A stretch of 64,000 nt of DNA, from the NCBI GenBank assembly GCA_001939145.1, contig LSRX01000256.1:329110-393109 (forward strand), read 5' to 3'. A program made the position numbers and the translations under genes. This stretch comes from Symbiodinium microadriaticum (taxonomy: Eukaryota; Sar; Dinophyceae; Suessiales; Symbiodiniaceae). The notes under the pieces were generated by a model. It ran no database searches. It saw only the letters and a list, made by a program, of their open reading frames with translations, and was not told where the DNA came from. This document shows, piece after piece, positions 10,961 to 20,643 of this stretch. The stretch's first letter is position 1; every line of letters starts with the position of its first letter.

Positions 10961-12828
10961 GACTCTAGGCTCGCAACCCCGAAGCCTGCACCGGAACTTC
11001 CCAGGAGGACCGAGCTGTGGAAAAGATGAAGATGCTAAGTTCGTTCAGTGGTGTACAGTTTTGGGTTTAGGGTTCAGGGTTTGGGAAGTTGGTGCTTTGT
11101 GTTCTCATATAGGGCTTAGGGTTTCAAAAGGGTTTAGGTCAGAGGCTTCAGGGAGTGTTCCCAGTCCCAGTATAGTCTAGCCCTCAACCTGAAAGCCTGA
11201 ACAGCCCAGGATGACGTGCATGGACCTTCCCCACTCGAACTGGCTCTCTTCAGAGACTTTTACGCATAAATGGAGTCAAAGTTTTGAGGGATTTTGGGCT
11301 TCAGGGGGTTTATTAAGGTTTCTTTAGTCACAACTGAGGGGTAATCACTCGAAAGGTTTAGGGCTTCAGAAGGGCTTCAAGAACGACCTCATGTGTGGTT
11401 CTGCTATGTTGAGGTTCATGGCAGTTTCAGAAATGCGGCGACAGCAGCTCCTTATCCGAAATAGCCAGCACCTGCAGACGTGTTTAAGACGATGTTAAGT
11501 GTAAAAAGGCGCAAAACACCCCTGAAATCATGGTAACAATGACAACTATACTTGCCAAAGAAGACTGAGCACGCCTTCTGAAACGCTGCGCCCGTGCTGA
11601 AACGCGATGAGACAGCGGTAGCAGTTACGAACTCGAAACTGTTAAGCCCTAAACTCCAAATAGCCTATTTTCCAACTCATAATGAGGAACCTTACAGAGG
11701 CAGTATTCTCATACAGGGCCAAGGGTTTAGCGCGTTAAACCTTAAATTTAAACCCTAAACCCTAAAATTTGAACCCTAGACCCTAAACCCTAAATTTTAA
11801 GCCCTAAACCCTATATATACCCTAAGCCCTAATATTACAGGGCCAAGGAGAACGTTGCGCTCTTGCAGACCTGCAGGGCCTTGGGTCAGGAGTTTGCGGC
11901 GTTAGGTTGAGTGTTTTGGGGTTTAGGCTTTACCCTACGGCTCATGGACCCCCATAGTGGAAGCCCAAACCTTAGCCCCCAAAGCCCGAAATTTCCCCTA
12001 GAAAGCCCCTAACAGCAATCAGAGCCTTAGGGTGGGGTTTCGCGGATCGGCCGTAAGTCAGGAGTTCCGGCACTAGGTGGAGAGGTTGTCGGTTTGCATT
12101 TTGAGGTTTCGAAGGTTTTGCATGGGGTGCGGAGCCTTGCCTCTGTGGGGGGTGGTTTTGGTAACGGCCCTACATACCATCTTGATCTCCATGTAGGGCT
12201 CTCAACTTCAGATTCTCGCCTTGTCCATGAAGGCCCACTTCTGAAAGAGCCCAGTCTGTTGCGATTTAGGAATGGAGCTCCAGGAGCCCTAAACCCTAAA
12301 CCCTAAACCGCCATGCTGAGGACAAGTTCTGCTTGGATGAACCCCAGATCTTGGCAAGGGCCTGATGCGTGGTGGTAGTGTTAGGGATCCTGGGTAGTGT
12401 TAGGGAGACCCCTTTTTAGGGGACCCTTCTTGTTCCTACTTATTGGCTCTTTCGTAGAAGGGGCTTTCTTGAGAGGGTTTTTCTCTTCAAGGAAAGTCGA
12501 GGCCACGATTCAGGTTATGCCCTTATATACTTTCCACTTTAAAGTGTCACATACCCCCTTCAGAACCCTATGCCCAGCATTTCAGGCCCTTCTGCTCTTT
12601 TGATGGAATCCTTTAGAGGAGCCCTGTAAAACTCTATTCTGAACAATCCTCCCCCCCCAACACTGGAATTTTCAGGCTTGTCTCATGCTGTGCAAAGCGT
12701 ACGGGGCGGGTTGGGGGGTGTAGGCGAAGAATTCTTCCGTCCTCCGGGAGTCTAGAAGGTCCAAGGGGTCGGGATATGATAGTTTGGTGTACTTAGGGTT
12801 GTACCCATTTTTTGGGTTCCACTGCATA
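10961..12828. repeat. Background with telomere-like patches
   Basis: TTTAGGG-type words at 11060-11130 and 11290-11370, and CCCTAAA-type at 11640-11660 and 11740-11830. The latter includes consecutive AAACCCTAAACCC units and the variant CCCTAAATTT. A short CCCTAAA run lies at 12288-12310. No supported gene. Confidence 0.65.
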
Positions 12829-12845
12829 ATGTATGTATGTATGTA

Positions 12846-12880
<35 letters not shown>

Positions 12881-12929
12881 ATGTATGTATGTATGTATGT
12901 ATGTAGGGCTCNATGTATGTATGTATGTA

Positions 12930-12964
<35 letters not shown>

Positions 12965-12995
12965 ATGTATGTATGTATGTATGTATGTAGGGCTC
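12829..12995 (+). repeat. Duplicated (ATGT)n(CTGT)n(ATGT)n block around a single N
   Basis: An 83-bp block (ATGT, then CTGT, then ATGT units, ending TAGGGCTC) at 12829-12911 is repeated at 12913-12995, with one N at 12912 between. The two halves are nearly identical. The simplest reading is that two contig ends carrying the same sequence were joined without collapsing the overlap. A true tandem duplication is the alternative. Confidence 0.88.
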
Positions 12996-13228
12996 GGAAC
13001 ACGCTCTCGAGACGAGCGATAGCCGTTGCCCCAGCACTATAGTGCGCTTGGGTAGTTTGAGCCATTAAACACCCACTCTCGCCAAGCTGGCACAGAAGGG
13101 CGCGGGCAAGGCGCTCATCTATTAGAGCTTCGCTACGCAGGGGCTTTGTCCCTGGGCGACGAGCTCTTTGTGTTCTAGCACGGCACCACGCCACAGGCCC
13201 TGGACAGTTTCGCACCTTGCTGCGACTG

Positions 13229-14419
13229 ATGGGCCGAGGAGATAAATGGAACCGACCACAACAAGGCGGCCACTACGAGCAACCCCGACCTGCTTACCAA
13301 GGAGGACATGGTGGGAGACAAGAACCTCAAAGGCCTTGGCGGGTGTGGCCTGGAGCGTTTTCTCCATCTGGGCGTTGGCCGAAGTCCGATGTACCGGCCT
13401 TCCCCCGGTACGATGCTCGGCCTCCACCTTCCCAGCATCGCAACCAGGACTATGCCAGTGGCAAGGAGGTTCAACCGGAGGAGACTCGTGGTGGGCTGGT
13501 GAGCGACGTACAACATTTTATCAATATGGCGCGGAAGGCCGAGGGCAGAGTGAAATCCCTCACTCAAAACAGGCGACAACGCGAAGCCCAATGGGAGAAG
13601 TATGTTCACGACATGAAAGCCACACTCCAGCACGAACATCAACGTCATCAACAGAGTCTTTCGAAATTGGACGAAGACTTGCAACTTGCCTACCAGCACC
13701 AGGAGGAATCTCGCACTCGCTTGTGCCAGGTGATCGAAGTTTCCATGGGGAAACGACTGCCGGAGGCCGGAAGGCCCAGCGATCAACAGTGGGAGAACAT
13801 GGTGAGCCAATGGGAGCAGGAGTCCATCGAGAGATGCAACCCTTTGGAGGTCGTGCGTCGTGCCTACACGGCAAATCCTCCACCGGATTTTGGCGCAAAT
13901 TCGGTTCCTATGCCGGCGGCTGCAAACACGGCGCCGAATACACACGTGGACTCTTTTGTCTTGGATCCTTCTTGGGGCCCAGGACCACCCTCCTGTGCTC
14001 CGAGTGCACCGCCACCTGTGCCGCCTCCGCAGCCTACACCGCCGGATGTTTATCTCGGATCAGCCACACCAATGGCGGCTCCTACAGTTCCGCCGCCTCC
14101 AGCCCCACATGGGGTTGGTGTCTCTCCGGGTGCGAGAGAAAGGGTCGATGGAGCAAGAGGAACTGTGAAGGCCAGAACCCCGCCTCAACGTCAGGACCCA
14201 GGTCTTTCCTTGAGTGCAAAACTGGCTTCCAAGAGGAATGCTCTGAAGCCCTTTGGTGGGGCTGGTTCGAATGCGAACGAAGCGGAACGACCAGTTCAGG
14301 ACTCAGCACCTTCGGATGCCCCGCCGGAAGGGTCTGGCGGACTCAGTGCCGTTCCGGAGAATGGCCTGCCCTCACTTCACGAGAAGGACACTCACATGGA
14401 GACGCACGACCTCTCGTGA
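13229..14419 (+). CDS. Element 1 ORF1, gag-like protein with coiled coil and Pro-rich tail
   Basis: The protein is 396 residues from the first ATG at 13229; the frame is open from a TTG at 13217. The N-terminus is rich in Arg, Gln, Gly and Pro and looks RNA-binding. A charged helical stretch follows (about residues 90-175, with KAEGRVKSLTQNRRQREAQW and a Glu/Gln/His-rich continuation) that should form a coiled coil. Then comes a Pro-rich region (residues 250-310, PPPVPPPQPTPP) and an acidic/Ser tail. No zinc knuckle or RRM is visible. In LINEs the first ORF usually encodes an RNA-binding chaperone that forms the ribonucleoprotein, and position and composition fit that role. I do not recognise a named family. 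The -1 frame is also open across the whole gene but looks non-coding there (Arg/Ser/Cys-rich, with no motif). Confidence 0.72.
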   Translation: MGRGDKWNRPQQGGHYEQPRPAYQGGHGGRQEPQRPWRVWPGAFSPSGRWPKSDVPAFPRYDARPPPSQHRNQDYASGKEVQPEETRGGLVSDVQHFINMARKAEGRVKSLTQNRRQREAQWEKYVHDMKATLQHEHQRHQQSLSKLDEDLQLAYQHQEESRTRLCQVIEVSMGKRLPEAGRPSDQQWENMVSQWEQESIERCNPLEVVRRAYTANPPPDFGANSVPMPAAANTAPNTHVDSFVLDPSWGPGPPSCAPSAPPPVPPPQPTPPDVYLGSATPMAAPTVPPPPAPHGVGVSPGARERVDGARGTVKARTPPQRQDPGLSLSAKLASKRNALKPFGGAGSNANEAERPVQDSAPSDAPPEGSGGLSAVPENGLPSLHEKDTHMETHDLS

Positions 14420-14643
14420 CTGATGCTGAACACCCCGGCGAGCAGGGTCCTTTGCTGGGGGGTTCTTGCAGGCTTTGGGAACCAGAGATTGGGAAAGAAC
14501 CTTGGTGGTCTGTTCTTTCCATTCTCAAGTTTTCCCCGGGTCAATGCAGTTCGTCCCGTGCTCTGGATCCAGCTGCTAGAAGGGTGTTCCAGGATGCCTT
14601 TTCGGCTGTACAGTGGAGTGAGCCGCTGTACATACATGCAACA

Positions 14644-17600
14644 ATGCCTTTTTGTGTAGTTGATTGCTGGCCTTGTACTTCTTCAGGCATTAGGGGTCTC
14701 TGGATCCCTGGGGCTCGTGGAGCCAGTGACCTTAGTGACCTGCTTCAGCGAAGGTTGCACACTCACTGGTCTTGTGAGTGTGTTTGCCTTCCCTTGCCTC
14801 ATGACTTTTGTTCTGCAGTTGGATTTGCGTCAGCTCATCGGAATTTCAGATGGGGCCGTTTGAAATGCTCCATAGCTGACTCATCTATAGGAGACGTAGC
14901 GGTGCCAAACAGGTGTATCGGTGGCTCTGGGACACTGACCGGCTTTCGTCGACCTTCCAATGATCTTTTTCAGGCACACCTTCTAGCCTGCCTCTATGGC
15001 ATAGCCGTGCCATTTTTTCATTGTCTTTTGTGCCTTCTCTCCTCGGCACTCCTCGGTTTGTTGTGTGGATGTTTCATCGGAAACAAATCCTTTCTTTCTG
15101 TTCATCCGCGTTCCCGCACTGCACAATGCTTAATCAAGCCTCTCGGCTTCACTTCCGTTTGCGCCCCAGTCCTTCTCTGGGATGTGCATAAACGGGATCT
15201 TGCTCGCTCTGCTCACAATGCTAGGACCCGACGCATTGTCCCATTTTGGGTTCGATGGTTGAGTGCGGTGATAGGGTTTAGCCATCTGCCAATTCAGGTT
15301 TGGGCAGTGCCAGAGAACACGAGGCTCTTTCTCGGCGTCGTCCCGTCCATCATACAAGGACTCCCAGAGTATCTAGAAGCACCTCGGAACAGTGGCTCTT
15401 TTGTGCCTCCACTGTACAACCAGACCAATGATGATAATGTTATTCGACTTCCCTCAGAACAGGCCTGGATTGATTCTCTACATCGTCATGATCCGGGTCA
15501 GTGGATAGGTGCTAACATTTATGCCTGTGGTTATCGGGAGGTAAGTCTGGGTCTCTGGGTCCAAGGTCAGCTATCGCTTGCAGGGACCACAGCCAGAGTG
15601 TCTCGGAAGGTTCGCGAGATCCTCCCTGGTCTTGACGGCCTTGTTCCAGTACAGCCTCCGCGCTCGTGTGGGTCCATTGATTTCCTTGCGTACCCAACAT
15701 GCTCAGGCAGATGTGGTCTCGTCCATGTCATTGTCGACCTGACCTCCGTTGGAGGGCATTACTTCGCTGATGCTGTTCCTGAGCAGATCACTGTCTACGA
15801 CTTTCTCTGTCGATACGCTGAAGATGTTAAATATGATGTTGACCAGCTAGGCGTAAGAATAGGTCCACAGGCCCTTGGGCGTGAACCTGTCGACAAGCTT
15901 GATGTTCAAGTTGGCGATGCAGTAATTGTACTACCTGTACCTGTGTCGGTCATTTGGCAAAACCGACTCGACTCTCTGTTTGAGCCGCATCACAAATGGA
16001 CTCCGCTCAATCTTGTGCCCGGGTCACCGTTTAGCCCTGGACTTGCTGTGTGGTTGCACGGGAAGTTCCACTCCTTCCCTTCCAGGCATTTCGGGGATGG
16101 AGACATACGTGCTCGCATAGCTAAGCGCACCGGCTGTGACCAAAACCGGCTGAGAATTGCAACGTTTCAAGGATTTGGCGACTTCTCCATCAAGGGTGAA
16201 CCCTGCCAGGACATTCTTGTCCCTGTCGACGCACTCCTCGGCTTCCACACTCCTGGCGAGGACAACCGTTCAGTTGCTGTTATTGATGCGCGAGGAGTTG
16301 GGCTCTCCATTGTAGCTTGTTGCTTGCCTCGTGGCGTGCCTTCGGCATCCTGTTGTGCCGCTGCAGTAGGTCTTCATGACACAACAGGTCTCAGGCTTCA
16401 GGTTCAAGTGCTTGCCAGGTCCGGAGATGCGAGCCGGAGTGAAGTGTCTTTCCTATGCATCAGGCTCTCTGCCATACCTGCATCGAATCCCACTTCTAGG
16501 TCTTGCGACCAACCTACTATTCATGCACCTCCGCCAGGGGAGCTTGCTGGAGGACTCGTTGAAGAAGCTGAGGCTAATGATGAAGAGGACTCTGAGGAAT
16601 CCTCTGACAGCCATTCTTCTATTGCGAGCAGCATTTTGCGCTTTCATGTTCTATGTGTAGGTCACCAGGCCCGAAAAGTAGAGGTCGCGATTTCTCTGCC
16701 ATCCTCAACACAAACAGCAATCCATGCTATTGAAAGGGAGCTCGACGATGAATTTTATCGCGTGTTCTCCCTGATTGTAGCTGTACGGCCTCAGGCCACC
16801 CCTGACTGGGGACTTGTCCTTGCTCTTCCTGCTTGGGCATCACAGGAGCCTGTCTGTGCCATTGATCTGCTTGAAGTCGATGGAAGACTGTTCTCTGCTG
16901 TGTTGCCGTGGCGGCTTACTATGCGGGACATTGTTAATGCTGCCGACCTCGACCCTGAAGGCACCTATAACATTTTCCCTTTTGGGAGACAGGCCGCACT
17001 TGGACCTGATGAGGAAGTCGAGCTTGAACTGCACGGATTGGTTGTTGTGCGGCCACAGGGGGTTGACTCGCCTGTCCTCAGACACCTCCACGAAATGCTC
17101 TCAAACGGCTTTCTTTGGGACCTAAGCGCAGAGGCACCTTCTGTTGAGCCTTGCCATCAGGCCGGGCATGTCTGTGTTGTGTTACCAGACCGACAGGCAC
17201 CTTTTACCTTGATGCCAGGTCGAAGGCAGCACTATCAAAGTGATCTTTCTCACATATTTGGGGTGCCCTTGCACTGGCTCACGGTCCAAGTTGCAAAGCC
17301 TCCTGTTCAGGACCCTGATCTCCACGGCCGTGTTTGCAAAGGCGTAGCCCTCATTTGCGACTGCATTCCTAACGTCCCCGTTCCACCTCGGCGTCCTGGA
17401 CCAACTGTCTTTGGCATTGTCCTTGATTGCAGGCCTCTGCTCTTGGGTTGGCGCCAATGGATCGTTTACGATGGACAGTGCTTGCACTCTGCGATAGCTG
17501 AACACTTCGAGCTCTTCTGTCCGGAAGATTTTCAGTTGCAGATCGAAGGTGCAGAGTTGAGTGATGACACTCTTGTTGTGTCTCCCGGGCATGTCCTTCT

Positions 17601-20600
17601 CATTCAATATGTTCCAGTAACACCGTCTTCCCACGAGCCTGGTTTATCTGTTAGCAATGGGGATGTTGATTCCATTGTTGGGAATCATAATAGGGACCTA
17701 GGAGCACTTGACACAGGGGGTTCTTCCAGTGGTCATGAGCAGCGTGGTCCCGATGGTCCCGAAACTCGACGCAGCAGCCGTAGCAGGTCTCCTCGAGGCC
17801 GATCATGCACTAATGGACACAAGCAACTTGAAGTGCAAGGGCATAGCGGACGGACTTGTGCAAGACATGCAGGTGCTGCAAACTTTACTGGCATCCTCAC
17901 TGTAGGGATATTTGCCAGTCTTCCCGCACCTGTCCCTGCCCACTTTACAGACAGAAGATGCTTGTTTTCAGAGATACTTGTTGCATGCCAACATCACGTT
18001 GCAGTTCAGGGCCTTGGCACAAAGGGACATCGCCACAGTGATTGTTTTCTTGTCCTCTACAATGGGGTTGCTGGCCTTGGACTCGCCCTCAACGGCTTTG
18101 CACGTGCTGGTGAACAGAGCAGCTCTTACTCTGTTCCAGTCACTTGTCGACTCCTCACTGAGCCTGTTGCTCATGAGCCAGCTGCCGCTGCTCACCTCGC
18201 GCATCTTAGAGATGTCACTGCTCGGCTCGGCGGTCGCTGGCTGCGTGACAATGACCAGTGGGTCCCAGACCAGGATTTTGTCGTTGATCCTGATCAGGTA
18301 GACCAGGATGATGATGAGATTACGCCTGCACTTACCTGGATCTGTTGTCTCATCCTCAAGTCTGGATACTCCCCTGAGGAGGTTGTCGTTGCAGTTCAAA
18401 TCCCACTCACCATAGATGAGTTTATACAGCAAGTTCAACAGGCCAGACGTCCTGAAGTTCGAGGCCTATTTCCTGATCTTTTGTATGTGACACCGCAGCC
18501 TGTTCCGGGCAATGTCGTCATTATTGCCGGACCAGAATGGATGCCTGGTTTGCAGAGTGCCTGCATTGACACAACTCTTTGGGATGGTCGTCTTTTTGCC
18601 AGTCACGTGCCTGATTATGTATCCAGACACGAGTTACTCCAATACGCTGACATTTCGCACAGTGCGGAGGTTAATGTGTATGTTGGGTCTGATATAGGTG
18701 CCTTGCCCGATGAGACACCTGTGCACGTCTTCCCTGGCATGAGGATTGCATTCAGGCCTCGAACCTCACCACACCCGCCCGACACCCAGCTCGGACTGAT
18801 GCTCCTTCATGACTCGGGTTGGTCTGAGGATTCCCTTTTGCCGACTGCTGTATACGATGGGGACGCATACTGCCTTGCCAGCGGCCACGAGTCATGTCTG
18901 CACTTTGCAAATCCGTCTGCACCACAGAATTACCGGCGGCACATTGCTGCCCGCATTGGGGCGCATGTCTCTGAAATCGACATTCAAGCTGCCAGCCCCA
19001 GGCCGTCTGACGTCGCCATTTGTGGATACCCCTGTCGGAGTGTCCTCGCAGTTACTAAGAGTCGCGATGCCCCGAGTGAGGCAGGTAGTTTTGCCGTTTT
19101 GCTTGACCTTCGGCCCATCCATGAAGCCTGGGGCTCCGCTTTTGCTGTTGGAGGGGTCCTTGATTCCGCAACGATCCTCCTCACTATTTCATCTACCGCA
19201 CCAAGAGGCTGGCACGCCTGCCTCAATGTTGACGTTGATGTCGATGGTCTCTCCAGAGTGCATGCGGGGCAAGTTGTCATAGCTTCTTATGCCCCTACCG
19301 CAGAATCTCCAATGCACAACCTGCCTCCTGACGCTCCTGATTCCTCTTCCGGACGTGAAGGAGGGCGAGATACTCACCACAACAGCGCTGAAGAGCCAGA
19401 GGATCCTAGTGGCGCCGACGATGCTGATTACCAAAGCGACAATTGGAGGCCTTACGGTGGGGAGGTCAGGGTTCCTTTTCTCCTCTTCTCGCAGGAAAAG
19501 TGGCCAGAATTTGTCGCTCCATGGATGAGGCTGCCCAATGACATCCACGGTGCTATTGCCTCTGTAGAACAAGCCAGAGATGCCGACGAGCATCGCCGAC
19601 GATCTCGTCTTGTTGCCGTGCATCCCCAGCCTCGATGGCAACAGATTTGCCTTCTTGCACTTCCGACATGGCAGTACCCTGGCACAGTAATTCTCATTGA
19701 CAACCGCCTTGTTGATGGTGGTTTATTTGCGATTCAGGTGCCTCACTTTCTGCTTCGCGACGAGGTTCTCAGACTCGCAGGTGTTGAGGATACACCTGAG
19801 CACCTTGTCTTCTCAGGAGATGTCCCGTGGCCGTGTCTCGACGGAGTTCGCATCCCCACACACGAAGGTCTTCTTTTCACAGTTTGCACAGATGGCAATG
19901 GACCTGGATATTTTCCTGATGTCGGCCAAATGCTCACACCCTGGTGGGAATGGGAACTATCTCCCAATTTGCCCGGAGATTCCAGGAATATCTCCTGGAT
20001 CCTCACTGACGGGATTCACTACGCTGTTCCTGTTGACAGCGACACATTTGCCTTGAACAGTACCGCCGTTGCTGAAAGCCTTGCTTTGCCACCGGGGCAG
20101 TTTGTACTCGTCCCAGCCAGCCCCTTCATTGAGGACCATGCGCATAGCGGACATGCTTCCTCACTTGTTGCAGTTGCCTGCCGCATTGAGGACTATTCAG
20201 CTGATCGCCCTGCTGACAAGATCCCATATCTTCTTGATCTCCGGCCCATTCTTCATCGGCTTGGATGGGCATATGCCCCTCGAGGTGTTGTCGATGTCTC
20301 TGAACTTGGGCGGCGTTTATACGTTAATTGCCCAAGAGGGTACCATCTTCGCTTGTCAGGTGGCTTGTATGATGGGGATGAAGGCAACCATTATAGGAGG
20401 GTGCGACCAGGTGAGGTTCTTGTTGCGGAATTTCTGCCTGACTACATTCGTGTAGTCCCTGGTGACCCACAATCTGGGCTTTACGTCCCGCCCCCTGCCG
20501 AGGGAGATGCTCCTGAGTCTGCATGGGAGCACCAGTCACACGCTGCCACATCTTCTGCTGCGTCAAGCCAGGATGCCGGGACTGGCTCCGGAGAATCGCC

Positions 20601-20637
20601 TGCAAACGGCTGGAGAGACTCCACCTCCTTCACATAG
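14644..20637 (+). CDS. Element 1 ORF2, ~1,997-residue protein of four diverged modules
   Basis: The frame is open from 13246, but I choose the ATG at 14644 because upstream codons overlap ORF1 and look like a shadow frame. A hydrophobic segment lies at residues ~111-149 (ACLYGIAVPFF, then LLCLLSSALLGLLCG). Four modules follow, at about residues 253-619, 663-999, 1200-1556 and 1603-1943. Each carries a G-x-x-F-A-x-x-V-P signature (VGGHYFADAVP, VDGRLFSAVLP, WDGRLFASHVP, VDGGLFAIQVP) and, about 180 residues on, a VLLDxRP-like signature (VAVIDARG, GIVLDCRPLL, AVLLDLRPI, YLLDLRPIL). Linkers between modules are acidic and Ser-rich, with an Arg/Ser patch (RRSSRSRSPRGR). I know no named domain for the modules. 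I have an unverified impression that similar modules occur in dinoflagellate predicted proteins next to RTs. The function is unknown. The frame ends at TAG 20635-20637. Confidence 0.8.
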   Translation: MPFCVVDCWPCTSSGIRGLWIPGARGASDLSDLLQRRLHTHWSCECVCLPLPHDFCSAVGFASAHRNFRWGRLKCSIADSSIGDVAVPNRCIGGSGTLTGFRRPSNDLFQAHLLACLYGIAVPFFHCLLCLLSSALLGLLCGCFIGNKSFLSVHPRSRTAQCLIKPLGFTSVCAPVLLWDVHKRDLARSAHNARTRRIVPFWVRWLSAVIGFSHLPIQVWAVPENTRLFLGVVPSIIQGLPEYLEAPRNSGSFVPPLYNQTNDDNVIRLPSEQAWIDSLHRHDPGQWIGANIYACGYREVSLGLWVQGQLSLAGTTARVSRKVREILPGLDGLVPVQPPRSCGSIDFLAYPTCSGRCGLVHVIVDLTSVGGHYFADAVPEQITVYDFLCRYAEDVKYDVDQLGVRIGPQALGREPVDKLDVQVGDAVIVLPVPVSVIWQNRLDSLFEPHHKWTPLNLVPGSPFSPGLAVWLHGKFHSFPSRHFGDGDIRARIAKRTGCDQNRLRIATFQGFGDFSIKGEPCQDILVPVDALLGFHTPGEDNRSVAVIDARGVGLSIVACCLPRGVPSASCCAAAVGLHDTTGLRLQVQVLARSGDASRSEVSFLCIRLSAIPASNPTSRSCDQPTIHAPPPGELAGGLVEEAEANDEEDSEESSDSHSSIASSILRFHVLCVGHQARKVEVAISLPSSTQTAIHAIERELDDEFYRVFSLIVAVRPQATPDWGLVLALPAWASQEPVCAIDLLEVDGRLFSAVLPWRLTMRDIVNAADLDPEGTYNIFPFGRQAALGPDEEVELELHGLVVVRPQGVDSPVLRHLHEMLSNGFLWDLSAEAPSVEPCHQAGHVCVVLPDRQAPFTLMPGRRQHYQSDLSHIFGVPLHWLTVQVAKPPVQDPDLHGRVCKGVALICDCIPNVPVPPRRPGPTVFGIVLDCRPLLLGWRQWIVYDGQCLHSAIAEHFELFCPEDFQLQIEGAELSDDTLVVSPGHVLLIQYVPVTPSSHEPGLSVSNGDVDSIVGNHNRDLGALDTGGSSSGHEQRGPDGPETRRSSRSRSPRGRSCTNGHKQLEVQGHSGRTCARHAGAANFTGILTVGIFASLPAPVPAHFTDRRCLFSEILVACQHHVAVQGLGTKGHRHSDCFLVLYNGVAGLGLALNGFARAGEQSSSYSVPVTCRLLTEPVAHEPAAAAHLAHLRDVTARLGGRWLRDNDQWVPDQDFVVDPDQVDQDDDEITPALTWICCLILKSGYSPEEVVVAVQIPLTIDEFIQQVQQARRPEVRGLFPDLLYVTPQPVPGNVVIIAGPEWMPGLQSACIDTTLWDGRLFASHVPDYVSRHELLQYADISHSAEVNVYVGSDIGALPDETPVHVFPGMRIAFRPRTSPHPPDTQLGLMLLHDSGWSEDSLLPTAVYDGDAYCLASGHESCLHFANPSAPQNYRRHIAARIGAHVSEIDIQAASPRPSDVAICGYPCRSVLAVTKSRDAPSEAGSFAVLLDLRPIHEAWGSAFAVGGVLDSATILLTISSTAPRGWHACLNVDVDVDGLSRVHAGQVVIASYAPTAESPMHNLPPDAPDSSSGREGGRDTHHNSAEEPEDPSGADDADYQSDNWRPYGGEVRVPFLLFSQEKWPEFVAPWMRLPNDIHGAIASVEQARDADEHRRRSRLVAVHPQPRWQQICLLALPTWQYPGTVILIDNRLVDGGLFAIQVPHFLLRDEVLRLAGVEDTPEHLVFSGDVPWPCLDGVRIPTHEGLLFTVCTDGNGPGYFPDVGQMLTPWWEWELSPNLPGDSRNISWILTDGIHYAVPVDSDTFALNSTAVAESLALPPGQFVLVPASPFIEDHAHSGHASSLVAVACRIEDYSADRPADKIPYLLDLRPILHRLGWAYAPRGVVDVSELGRRLYVNCPRGYHLRLSGGLYDGDEGNHYRRVRPGEVLVAEFLPDYIRVVPGDPQSGLYVPPPAEGDAPESAWEHQSHAATSSAASSQDAGTGSGESPANGWRDSTSFT
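15400..16500 (+). other. ORF2 module 1 (most diverged)
   Basis: It contains LVPVQPPRSCGSIDFLAYPT leading to VGGHYFADAVP at 15748 and VAVIDARG near 16276. It aligns with the other three by order and spacing of the two signatures, but its second signature lacks the RP dipeptide and the following Trp. Confidence 0.68.
16630..17640 (+). other. ORF2 module 2
   Basis: It contains LIVAVRPQATPDWGLVLALP leading to VDGRLFSAVLP at 16876 and GIVLDCRPLLLGW with its Asp at 17425. It is preceded by an acidic Glu/Asp/Ser linker (16555-16625). Confidence 0.75.
17641..18240 (+). other. Long linker between ORF2 modules 2 and 3
   Basis: Signature spacing is 1128 nt between modules 1 and 2 and 1131 nt between modules 3 and 4, but 1704 nt between modules 2 and 3. 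This stretch of about 575 nt is therefore extra. It starts with an Arg/Ser-rich patch. Frame 2 here (17912-18301) also encodes a hydrophobic, helix-like segment, so I cannot tell which frame was originally coding in the middle of the linker. Confidence 0.6.
18241..19310 (+). other. ORF2 module 3
   Basis: It contains LLYVTPQPVPGNVVIIAGPE leading to WDGRLFASHVP at 18580 and AVLLDLRPIHEAWG with its Asp at 19105, and ends HAGQVVIASYAPT. An acidic/Ser linker follows (19320-19445). Confidence 0.75.
19450..20470 (+). other. ORF2 module 4
   Basis: It contains LVAVHPQPRWQQICLLALPT leading to VDGGLFAIQVP at 19711 and YLLDLRPILHRLGW with its Asp at 20236, and ends RPGEVLVAEFLPD. The module end (RPGEVLVAEFLP, HAGQVVIASYAP, SPGHVLLIQYVP) is a third shared signature of modules 2 to 4. 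Confidence 0.75.
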
Positions 20638-20643
20638 AGGCTC

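Noticed and set aside
13175-13945. 256-residue minus-strand frame opposite ORF1
   Set aside because: It mirrors a strongly coding plus-strand gene with biased codons and shows no motif.
13246-14419. Upstream extension of the ORF2 frame as coding
   Set aside because: ORF1 in the other frame has coherent helix and Pro-rich structure. The -1 frame here is Arg/Ser/Cys-rich with no repeat signature, so ORF2 is started at 14644.
17182-17634. Minus-strand frames opposite ORF2
   Set aside because: Shadows of the modular ORF2, without motifs of their own.
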